From contig CAYWQX010000001.1 in the NCBI GenBank assembly GCA_964460985.1, positions 53,364 to 117,363 of the forward strand: a stretch of 64,000 bases of DNA, written 5' to 3'. Of the stretch, positions 9,940 to 17,383 are shown piece by piece. The notes under the pieces are model-generated. The model worked only from the letters and a program-made list of their open reading frames with translations, was not told the DNA's origin and ran no database searches. The stretch comes from CAZABG01 sp964460985. GTDB lineage: Bacteria > Chlamydiota > Chlamydiia > Chlamydiales > Parachlamydiaceae. Made by a program: the position numbers and the translations under genes. The stretch's first letter is position 1. Each line of letters starts with the position of its first letter.

Positions 9940-10689
9940 ATGAGTGCGCAACCGATTGGTTTAACCGGAAGCTTAAGGGGCGCTCCACTTCATCAACCCA
10001 GAGAGCCTAACTTCTCAAAACTACTCTCTTCTTTCGTAAATATTGGGTATCCTCCCGGCTCTCTTAGAAGAAAATATTGCATCGAGTATTTCGTCAAAGG
10101 GGCAAGCTTTGCTTTAACACTCACGGGAACAATTTTGACCATCGACTTCATCGGAAAATCTCTTCTTCATCATCCGCAAGAATGTGCTCTAACAGCTTTT
10201 TCATTCATCGCTTTAATCACCTTGATTAAAGTCGGCCAAAAAATTGCCTTGCATTACCAAAGTTGGAAAGAAAATGAGCTTCGTCTAAGGGAAGATAATG
10301 CCTGTTTCTTGGAGAAAGGAAGCGTTCAAAAATATGCGGCAACTCATCTCGGAAAAATGTTTGTGCAAGCCTCTTATGTAGTAGGAGCGCTCTTTACCCT
10401 CTCTCTCATCGGCTCTTTATTTGACTACCCAAACAAACTCGTAACCGGACTCTTTGTAACGTTTGATATATTTGTAGTCATACTTATGCTTGGAGTTTTA
10501 TGCAGCGGCTATGAAGCTTTAAGAGGGCCTATCAGACAAGATCTACCTGATATCGAAAAGGGGGAAAAAGCGGCTTCAGCACCGCCGCTTCGAAGTTCAT
10601 CTAGCGCCTCTCTTCAGCCAATACCTTCAAAAATGCTCGTGTCTCCGCAAGGACTACCGGAGAGAGAGCCGCGAGGGCAATTAAATTAG
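9940..10689 (+). CDS. Predicted membrane protein with two hydrophobic hairpins, Inc-like
   Basis: This 249-residue protein has four hydrophobic segments in two pairs: roughly residues 50-70 and 78-98, then 143-162 and 168-190. The central loop is charged and the C-terminal 60 residues are Ser/Pro-rich. Paired hydrophobic hairpins with short loops are the hallmark of chlamydial inclusion membrane (Inc) proteins, so this is a candidate. No sequence family is recognised and secretion cannot be shown here. The ATG at 9940 follows GAGGGGG. The last 89 bases overlap, tail to tail, the end of the symporter gene on the other strand. The symporter's end matches its paralogue, so the tail of this protein is the part that may have grown into the neighbour. 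Confidence 0.6.
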   Translation: MSAQPIGLTGSLRGAPLHQPREPNFSKLLSSFVNIGYPPGSLRRKYCIEYFVKGASFALTLTGTILTIDFIGKSLLHHPQECALTAFSFIALITLIKVGQKIALHYQSWKENELRLREDNACFLEKGSVQKYAATHLGKMFVQASYVVGALFTLSLIGSLFDYPNKLVTGLFVTFDIFVVILMLGVLCSGYEALRGPIRQDLPDIEKGEKAASAPPLRSSSSASLQPIPSKMLVSPQGLPEREPRGQLN

Positions 10690-11965
10690 GGAAGGCCATT
10701 AGTCCGTTGAAAATATCGGAGATAAGCCACACTAAATCAAGCTCAAGAATAGCTCCCGGGATAATCATTAATGTGAAAATGATACGGTAAGGAAGCACAG
10801 ACCTCTCTCCCAAAAGATATTCTACACATTTTTCACCGTAGTAAGACCATCCGATCAAGGTGGTAAAAGCAAACAGAATAAGGCCAATCGTAACAATATA
10901 TCCGCCCCACGAAAAAACCGAATTGAAAGCCAGGAGCGTCATGGAGGCGCCATTAACAAGTTTGCCATCCGCATTAACCATTCCAAACACATCGGTTACC
11001 CCAAGCACAAGGCCTGTAACGGTACACATAACGATGGTCGCTAAAAAGCAGCCGGTCATCGAAACGAGCGCTTGCCTGCCGGGAAGATCTGTTTTAGCAG
11101 CGGCAGCTGCAATAGAGGCGGTTCCAAGTCCCGCTTCACTGGTCATAAGGCCGCGGCTCAAACCCACTTGAATCGCCATGATGACCGATGCGCCTAAAAA
11201 GCCTCCGAAAGCTGCCTGGCCTGTGAAAGCGTGGCTTACAATTTGCCATAGGGCATCCGGAATTCTATCGAACTTGACGAGAAGAATCAGAAGACCTCCT
11301 CCGATATAGAGGATCGCCATCATGGGCACTAAAAGAGAGGCTACTTTACCGATACTCTTAATACCTCCCATCAAGGTAAGGCCGGTAAGGACTGCAATCA
11401 CAATCCCTGAGTAAAGAGGATCGACATTAAACATGCTCTTCATCACATCCGATACAGAGTTCGCCTGCAGCATATTTCCGCCGCCTAATGCAGCGATTGC
11501 GCCAAATAAAGCAAAAGAGCCTGCGAGCCATTTCCAATTGAGGCCCCTCTCAATAAAATACATAGGACCGCCGCACATCTCGCCCCGTTTATCTACCGTA
11601 CGGTATTTCACAGCCAAGATCGCCTCGGCATACTTGGTCGCCATCCCGATTAAAGCAGTAACCCACATCCAGAAGAGAGCCCCCATCCCTCCGGTCGCAA
11701 GAGCAGTTGCCACCCCGGCAATATTTCCGATGCCAATGGTCGCTGCAAGAGCCGTCATCAATGCTTCAAAGTGGGAGATATCCCCTTTGCCTTCCGCTCC
11801 CAGATGTTTTCCTGCGACTAGTTCTAGGGCATATTTTAAGTAACGGAACTGAAGACCTTTTAAAGCGATCGTGAGGTAAATCCCAACCCCCATTAACAAA
11901 ATAAGAAGCGGCGGCCCCCAGACCAAATGATAAAGGCTTAAGAGAAGTGATGTGATCGTTTCCAT
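10601..11965 (-). CDS. Sodium:alanine/glycine symporter (AgcS family)
   Basis: This inner-membrane secondary transporter is predicted to import alanine or glycine with Na+. It has 454 residues and about 10-11 hydrophobic segments. Family blocks are GNIAGVATALATGGMGALFWMWV near residues 80-101 and GLMTSEAGLGTASIAAAAAKTD near 270-292. It is a tandem duplicate of the gene at 11970-13331: almost every transmembrane block aligns. The ATG at 11965 lies four bases after the upstream paralogue's stop, with AGAGGAAG inside the end of that gene, so the two are translationally close. In this organism type, host-derived amino acids are the likely substrate. The exact amino acid cannot be read from the sequence. 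Confidence 0.9.
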   Translation of the reverse strand: METITSLLLSLYHLVWGPPLLILLMGVGIYLTIALKGLQFRYLKYALELVAGKHLGAEGKGDISHFEALMTALAATIGIGNIAGVATALATGGMGALFWMWVTALIGMATKYAEAILAVKYRTVDKRGEMCGGPMYFIERGLNWKWLAGSFALFGAIAALGGGNMLQANSVSDVMKSMFNVDPLYSGIVIAVLTGLTLMGGIKSIGKVASLLVPMMAILYIGGGLLILLVKFDRIPDALWQIVSHAFTGQAAFGGFLGASVIMAIQVGLSRGLMTSEAGLGTASIAAAAAKTDLPGRQALVSMTGCFLATIVMCTVTGLVLGVTDVFGMVNADGKLVNGASMTLLAFNSVFSWGGYIVTIGLILFAFTTLIGWSYYGEKCVEYLLGERSVLPYRIIFTLMIIPGAILELDLVWLISDIFNGLMAFPNLIALAALSPVVLAETRAFLKVLAEERR

Positions 11966-11969
11966 ATAT

Positions 11970-13331
11970 TTAGGCAGCTTCCTCTTTTTTCACTTGGGTC
12001 AAGAAATGATTTGTTTCGTCTTTAATAACTTTCGCAAGCAGGATCAGGGCTAACAAATTAGGGATCACCATAAGACCATTCGTGATATCGGCAACATGCC
12101 AAGCCATTTCCATTTTGATGGCAGTTCCTGGAATAATCAGAAGGCAGTAAATCACTCTGTAATAGGGGATAGATTTTTCCCCAAAGAGGTATTCAAAACA
12201 CTTCTCGCCATAGTAGGCCCAAGCAAGAACTGTCGAGTAGGCAAATAAAATGAGCCCGACAGTGACCACATACTCTCCACCCATCAAAGTAGAGCTAAAT
12301 GCTTTGATGGCAAGAGGAGCGCCATTTAAAAGAGTTCCGTTAGAGCCATTTTGGCCAAGCACACCTGTGACTGCCAAGACAAGACCTGTTATCGTACACA
12401 CAATAATGGTGGAAACGAGCGCTCCCGTCATCGTAATCATCGCTTGACGGCCCGGGCTATCAGTTTTCGCAGCGGCGGCTGCAATCGAAGAGATTCCAAG
12501 GCCTGCTTCATTAGAAAAAACGCTTCGAGAGACCCCTAGCTGAATCACCAGAATGACACCCGACCCTAAGAAACCGCCGGCTAGAGCGTCTCCTGTAAAG
12601 GCGCTATCAAAAATCATTCGAAAAGCTTCAGGTATTTTATCTAGATGAATAGCTAAAATAATGAGACCGCCAACAATATAAAAAAGAGCCATGAAAGGGA
12701 CTAAAACGCCTGCCACCTGGCCGATACTCTTCACACCCCCTAAAATAACAAACGCGGTAAGGATGGCAAGTACAATACCGGTTGCCCATGCGTTTACCGC
12801 CCACACCTCATTCAAAGCCTCTGCAATAGAGTTGACTTGTACAAGATTTCCGGTCCCGATGGCTGCAACCGAGCCAAATAAAGCAAACAGGATCGCCATC
12901 CATTTTAAGTTTAATCCCCTTTCCATATATTGCATGGGGCCGCCCATCATCTCCCCTTTCTTGTCGACCACGCGGTATTTCACTGCGAGAAGGGATTCGG
13001 CATATTTAGTGGCCATTCCAAAAAAAGCGGTGACCCACATCCAGAAAAGGGAGCCCAAACCGCCTACGGCTAATGCTGTAGATACCCCAACAATAGCACC
13101 GGTTCCGATTGCGCCTGCCAAACTGGTCATGAGCGCTTCATAAGGATTGATGTCCCCTTTTGAATCATCCTGAGATTTAAAAATTTGTTTAAAGGCGTAA
13201 CCGAGATAACGAAATTGAATGCCTCTCAAAAGAAGCGTTAAAAAAAGGCCGGTTCCGAGCAAAAATGCAAGGAGAGGTATGCCCCAAACCCAATCTTTTA
13301 TCTGGCTAAGGAGTGCTTCAAGATATTCCAT
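11970..13331 (-). CDS. Sodium:alanine/glycine symporter (AgcS family), first of a tandem pair
   Basis: This 453-residue AgcS-family transporter is the upstream member of a duplicated pair. Recognisable blocks are TGAIVGVSTALAVGGLGSLFWMWV near residues 78-101, KGEMMGGPMQYMERGL near 126-141, and SRSVFSNEAGLGISSIAAAAAKTD near 270-293. The ATG at 13331 is preceded by AAGGA at a spacing of four bases. Compared with its copy, the substrate-facing first blocks differ (GTGAIVG against GIGNIAG), which suggests the two may prefer different small amino acids. That is an inference. The promoter presumably lies in the 45 bases before 13377 or further upstream. Confidence 0.9.
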   Translation of the reverse strand: MEYLEALLSQIKDWVWGIPLLAFLLGTGLFLTLLLRGIQFRYLGYAFKQIFKSQDDSKGDINPYEALMTSLAGAIGTGAIVGVSTALAVGGLGSLFWMWVTAFFGMATKYAESLLAVKYRVVDKKGEMMGGPMQYMERGLNLKWMAILFALFGSVAAIGTGNLVQVNSIAEALNEVWAVNAWATGIVLAILTAFVILGGVKSIGQVAGVLVPFMALFYIVGGLIILAIHLDKIPEAFRMIFDSAFTGDALAGGFLGSGVILVIQLGVSRSVFSNEAGLGISSIAAAAAKTDSPGRQAMITMTGALVSTIIVCTITGLVLAVTGVLGQNGSNGTLLNGAPLAIKAFSSTLMGGEYVVTVGLILFAYSTVLAWAYYGEKCFEYLFGEKSIPYYRVIYCLLIIPGTAIKMEMAWHVADITNGLMVIPNLLALILLAKVIKDETNHFLTQVKKEEAA

Positions 13332-13376
13332 AAATCCTTTCCGAAATATCCTGAAGATTTTATTAGACAGATGAGA

Positions 13377-14645
13377 TTAAAACAACGAGTTTTCCATATA
13401 GAGGGCTTTTAACTCCCCTTCATACTTAAGTGTTTGAGAATGATCCTTTAATATTATTTTTGAGGAAGTTTTTAAGGATGACCCTCCCAGGGGATGCGCT
13501 TCCGTATAAAAAGAATTCTCATAGTCCTCCTCTCTCAGGACTTGAGGCAGATGAATGCTATTTTCCTGAAGGAAATGGGCAAGGATCCTTCTTGCATCCA
13601 AAAGAAATAGTTTTAACTCCCTCTCACCCCTCAGCTTTTCCTCCAAAATTTGAATATCACATAGAATTTTTGAAGACAGAAGCCTTGGATGGGGGTCCTC
13701 TTTTAAAAGCTCAAGGTCCTTGGCGATTTCATGCGCTTTTTTTAAAAGCGGAAGGTGATGAACCCCTTTTCGATAAAGCCAAGCTTCCATCAAGGTTTCT
13801 ATTCTACCCCCCCGAATTTGAACTTGAGACACCGCCCAAAGTTGCATTTCAAGAAAACTTTTTTCCTTTGGAAGCAAGGGAGTCTCTACAATAAGACCCT
13901 CGATCGGGTGTCTATCAAGACCTGTGAGGAAGGAATCGCTTTCCAAAACAGAAGTTAAGGGCCAAAGAGGCCTTTCTACTTTAATTTTGAAAAAGAGGGG
14001 CGATCCGATTTTTTTTAAGTTTCTTAAAGCTGAAAGCTCATGCAGCACCAATGGGCAGGCCTTCGTATTATAAAGATCTACTTTCCGAAGAATCGAATCT
14101 GTTAAGGGCTTTTTGGGGAGTCGAAACCAAACTGTTTTTTGAAGTTTTTTCAGATCCTTGACGAGGGTCTCTTCATAAAGAAATTCTTTTTCATTATTTA
14201 TTGTCGGAGCGTAATAATAAAAATCAGGAACAAAATCACCCTCTAGACCGCAATATCCATATTGCAAACCATAATTATTTATTATTACCTTTAACTCTTC
14301 GTCCTGAACTTTCGTTATAAAATGGGTAAAGCCTAATTTTTTCACCTGTCTTGCAACACTTTCGTACCACTCTTTTGAAAGATAAGACGAAAGAAAGAGC
14401 GCTCTTGAATTTTTTTTAATAGACACTACCCCCTCAAAATTTTTCCACTCGGAAAAATCAAGCGCATTTAAGAGGGAAAGAGCATTGATCTCCCCTAATT
14501 CGTCCTGGGATGTGACAAATGTTTTCCCGGGGAGACATTTTATGCTATAATTCCCTTTTCCGATTTCATCTCGAAAAAATTCAAGGGTGTAGCCAGATAA
14601 AAGCTCTTTATATAAAGTATTTTTCAGCCCCTTTAACTTTTGCAT
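13377..14645 (-). CDS. Hypothetical protein
   Basis: I do not recognise this 422-residue protein. It has no signal peptide, membrane segment or obvious nucleotide-binding motif. The composition is Leu- and Lys-rich, with alternating beta and alpha character in the first 270 residues and a helical C-terminal part with many charged residues. The start is the ATG at 14645, although there is no convincing ribosome binding site; an internal start a few codons in cannot be excluded. It is divergent from the DAHP synthase gene with only 12 bases between the two start codons, so the promoter of each must lie within the other's coding sequence or further off. Confidence 0.6.
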   Translation of the reverse strand: MQKLKGLKNTLYKELLSGYTLEFFRDEIGKGNYSIKCLPGKTFVTSQDELGEINALSLLNALDFSEWKNFEGVVSIKKNSRALFLSSYLSKEWYESVARQVKKLGFTHFITKVQDEELKVIINNYGLQYGYCGLEGDFVPDFYYYAPTINNEKEFLYEETLVKDLKKLQKTVWFRLPKKPLTDSILRKVDLYNTKACPLVLHELSALRNLKKIGSPLFFKIKVERPLWPLTSVLESDSFLTGLDRHPIEGLIVETPLLPKEKSFLEMQLWAVSQVQIRGGRIETLMEAWLYRKGVHHLPLLKKAHEIAKDLELLKEDPHPRLLSSKILCDIQILEEKLRGERELKLFLLDARRILAHFLQENSIHLPQVLREEDYENSFYTEAHPLGGSSLKTSSKIILKDHSQTLKYEGELKALYMENSLF

Positions 14646-14657
14646 CAGGATTACTGG

Positions 14658-15707
14658 ATGACCCTCGATTGGTTAACTGAAGATCTCCCGACGCCCAACG
14701 AATTGAAGCGCTCGGTCCCAATTAGTGTAGCGGAATCTCTTTTTGTGCAAAAGACGCGCGATCAAATCATCAATATTTTAGAGGGAACCGATCCTCGAAA
14801 ACTTCTCATTGTGGGCCCTTGCTCTATTCATGAGATAGATGGAGCTCTTGAATATGCCAAAAAACTAAAACAGTTAAGCCTAGAGGTCTCAGAGCATTTT
14901 CTGATCGTTATGCGCGTTTACGCCGAAAAACCTAGAACTGCGCTTGGCTGGAAAGGGTTTATGCACGACCCTAAATTAGATGGTTCGCATCATATCGAAG
15001 AGGGCCTTTTGGCAACAAGAAAACTGATGCAGGCTATTACCTCTTTAGAGATGCCGATTGCAACCGAATTTTTAGATCCCGCCTCCCCTTGTTATCTTTC
15101 CGATTTTGTTTCCTGGGGTTGCGTCGGAGCAAGAACCGCCTCTTCGCAAATTCACAGGCAAATTGCGTCGCACCTTCCTCTTCCCATCGGATTTAAAAAT
15201 TCTACCGAAGGCAACGTAGAAGTTGCCGTAAATGGGATTGAAGTGGCCTCCATTCCTCAGACATTTATTGGATTAAATGGAAATGGACGCTTGTCTGTCA
15301 TCAGCTCTTTTGGCAACTCTCATGCCCACCTCGTTTTACGCGGCGGAGAAAAGGGGCCTAACTACACTCCTGACCATGTTTTAAAAGCTCTCACCCTTTT
15401 AAAAAATAAACGCCTTATTATCGACTGCTCGCACGACAACTCACGTAAAAAACATTTCAACCAAACCGCTGTGTTTGAATCGGTGATCGATCAAATCACT
15501 GAGGGAACCCCTATTGTCGGCATGATGCTGGAAAGCTATTTAGAAGCAGGCCAGCAGCCTTTAAACCCTTTCAAACCTTTAAAATATGGGGTCTCTATTA
15601 CCGATGCCTGCCTTGATTTTACTACCACAGAAAACCTCATTTTAAACGGATGCAAAAAACTCGAAACATGCGTGAACTCCTCCTCTTCCTCACTTGCCTC
15701 TTCCTAG
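14658..15707 (+). CDS. 3-deoxy-7-phosphoheptulonate (DAHP) synthase, class I (AroF/G/H type)
   Basis: It condenses phosphoenolpyruvate with erythrose 4-phosphate, the first step of the shikimate pathway. The 349 residues match the E. coli AroG-type family along their length: GPCSIHE, KPRTALGWKGFMHDP, GARTASSQIHRQIAS, SFGNSHAHLVLRGG and the end block YGVSITDACLDF. The metal ligands of the family are all present: Cys in GPCS, His in CSHDNS, Glu in MLESYLE and Asp in ITDAC. The start is the ATG at 14658, with AGGA seven bases before it; a TTG at 14640 is poorer. The last 40 bases overlap the start of a lipoprotein gene in another frame. Transaldolase elsewhere in the window is one possible source of erythrose 4-phosphate. 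Confidence 0.93.
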   Translation: MTLDWLTEDLPTPNELKRSVPISVAESLFVQKTRDQIINILEGTDPRKLLIVGPCSIHEIDGALEYAKKLKQLSLEVSEHFLIVMRVYAEKPRTALGWKGFMHDPKLDGSHHIEEGLLATRKLMQAITSLEMPIATEFLDPASPCYLSDFVSWGCVGARTASSQIHRQIASHLPLPIGFKNSTEGNVEVAVNGIEVASIPQTFIGLNGNGRLSVISSFGNSHAHLVLRGGEKGPNYTPDHVLKALTLLKNKRLIIDCSHDNSRKKHFNQTAVFESVIDQITEGTPIVGMMLESYLEAGQQPLNPFKPLKYGVSITDACLDFTTTENLILNGCKKLETCVNSSSSSLASS

Positions 15708-16135
15708 TCACAGGCTGTAGACAACCTTTAGAGGTTTACATCGACTCCGTTTCAGGGGATCAGCTGGCTTCTAACCATGTAGACACTCCTGATCCACGCA
15801 GGACATGTCCCGATATTGGACAAATGCTTGTTGTCACCTGGAATCTTCCCCGCGCGGAGCACACACGAGATATCTATCTTACCATTCGTTATGGAGACCG
15901 CACCGAATCTGAGCATCATCTGATTTTGAATAACATGAGGGGTCTTAAAATCTTTGAACTCGTGAATGAATCTTATTGCCAAAAGCAAGGCATCGCCTCT
16001 TTTAAAGCGAGCTTGTACGATAACGGCTGCCATGTTGAAACCGTGCAACATATGCTATGGTGCGACCTCATCACTCTTGATCAAAGACCTGAGCCGGATC
16101 GGTCAGTTAGCGATGAGACCATCGAGTGGCTTTAA
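15668..16135 (+). CDS. Hypothetical lipoprotein
   Basis: This 155-residue protein opens with a short lipoprotein signal: MRELLLFLTCLFLVTGC, with the lipobox VTGC giving Cys17 as the predicted acylated residue. The mature part is probably beta-rich, with four further cysteines, and resembles no family I know. An ATG at 15650 would add six residues before the same signal, so the start is uncertain by that amount. The gene overlaps the last 40 bases of the DAHP synthase gene, implying co-transcription. Its end overlaps by 33 bases the convergent gene at 16103-16780. Confidence 0.65.
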   Translation: MRELLLFLTCLFLVTGCRQPLEVYIDSVSGDQLASNHVDTPDPRRTCPDIGQMLVVTWNLPRAEHTRDIYLTIRYGDRTESEHHLILNNMRGLKIFELVNESYCQKQGIASFKASLYDNGCHVETVQHMLWCDLITLDQRPEPDRSVSDETIEWL

Positions 16136-16780
16136 ATCCATAAGCAATCCTCTTTCACTTAAAACCTCCCCCGTACGTTGTATTAAATAGTCTTCGTCAA
16201 GGGCCGCATAAATAGGATTTAAAGGAACAGGATAAATATGCCTCTCTTCCCATGCCTGAATAGTGGGCATCACCTCCCTCTCGGGAACATAAAATAGAAG
16301 AGTGGGAACTAGTTTATCCTTAGCTTGACTTGGAGCCTGATAGGTTCCCTTTCTTAAATGTTTGATGATTTTTCCCGTGGGGAGAGAAAGAAAAACTTCG
16401 GCCATTTTTGGATCCAGCCTCATGCAAGCATATTTCTTGCAGCAATCCTCTAAGATAGAACGAAAAAGATGGGGATCATGGCCCGTTACTTTCAATCCGG
16501 AAAAAATCGGAATTTTATCAAAGAGGCACTGGTATAGCTTCTCAACCGCTCGAAAAGGAATGCTTTTGATCCGGTTTCTGTGCGGATCGTAATAAAGCTC
16601 TTTGAGCAAGGTGACAGAAGCGAGGGCTTTAGGATAGGTATCAGGCCGCCTCTCACACTGATGATCTAAGAGCTGAAACTTAGCCATGTTGGCTATTAAT
16701 GACTCGAGCCCTTGAGAGGGCTCAAAAAATGTATAGGTATCTTGCCGGTACCAAAAAAGATGAATTCCATCCACTTGCAT
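16103..16780 (-). CDS. Hypothetical protein
   Basis: This 225-residue protein is not recognised. It has no signal peptide or membrane segment. It contains a Cys pair in DCCKKYACM near residue 115 and a few aromatic clusters (LFWYRQDTYTFFEP near residues 8-21), but no metal-binding or catalytic pattern is convincing. The ATG at 16780 has no clear ribosome binding site. The gene is convergent with and overlaps the lipoprotein gene by 33 bases. Confidence 0.5.
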   Translation of the reverse strand: MQVDGIHLFWYRQDTYTFFEPSQGLESLIANMAKFQLLDHQCERRPDTYPKALASVTLLKELYYDPHRNRIKSIPFRAVEKLYQCLFDKIPIFSGLKVTGHDPHLFRSILEDCCKKYACMRLDPKMAEVFLSLPTGKIIKHLRKGTYQAPSQAKDKLVPTLLFYVPEREVMPTIQAWEERHIYPVPLNPIYAALDEDYLIQRTGEVLSERGLLMDLKPLDGLIAN

Positions 16781-16878
16781 AAAAAAAGACTACAAGGTTT
16801 TCAGCTTTTGAGGATATAATATTAGCCGAAACTGATTAAATTTCATTTTTATTAACTAAAAAAATTAATCCTGATTCT

Positions 16879-17328
16879 ATGATTTTTTCACCTAACTTTT
16901 TTAATAACTTTGAAACTTTACAAGCTTTAGTCCACCATACAAAGCATCTTGAAACACACCACAAAAAAACCCTTTACCTTGGAACACTCAGAACCGTTAT
17001 AGGTTTTACGTCTCTTAAAGTTACTGAAGCTTTGAATCAGTGCTTTGACTCTAGCTGTAAACCCCTCTCGTATCCTACCCTTTCACCTCAACTGGGTCTT
17101 GTAGCTGTTATCACTGACCAAGAAAAGAAAACTCACGTTTTAGCCGTCTACACCTTAAAGGCTATGCAAAACATTTACAATAACGTTCAAAGGGAAAAGG
17201 CAAAAATTAAATGGCGTGTGCTAGAAATATTGCCTGAAACAAGGACCTATCTTGAACCTCTATTAGCTAAAGAGGAGAGCCCCGTTCAGCCTCTTTCTTT
17301 GAAAAGAGGGTTTTTCTTGAACTCTTAA
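16879..17328 (+). CDS. Small hypothetical protein
   Basis: This 149-residue protein has no recognised domain, signal peptide or membrane segment. It is basic and mixed alpha/beta, with a His-rich opening (HHTKHLETHHKK near residues 19-30). The ATG at 16879 lies 58 bases after a TATAAT at 16815-16820. That could be a -10 element, but there is no -35 match. The gene sits 55 bases upstream of the cyclic-nucleotide-binding fusion gene on the same strand. Confidence 0.5.
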   Translation: MIFSPNFFNNFETLQALVHHTKHLETHHKKTLYLGTLRTVIGFTSLKVTEALNQCFDSSCKPLSYPTLSPQLGLVAVITDQEKKTHVLAVYTLKAMQNIYNNVQREKAKIKWRVLEILPETRTYLEPLLAKEESPVQPLSLKRGFFLNS

Positions 17329-17383
17329 TATTCAAAATAAAGTTTCTACAGGTTTTTCATTTTTTTAAGTATAGTCTGGTTGC

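Noticed and set aside
16815..16820. TATAAT upstream of the 149-residue gene as a promoter
   Set aside because: The -10 is perfect but no -35-like hexamer is found at 16-18 bases, and the area is AT-rich, so the match may be chance.
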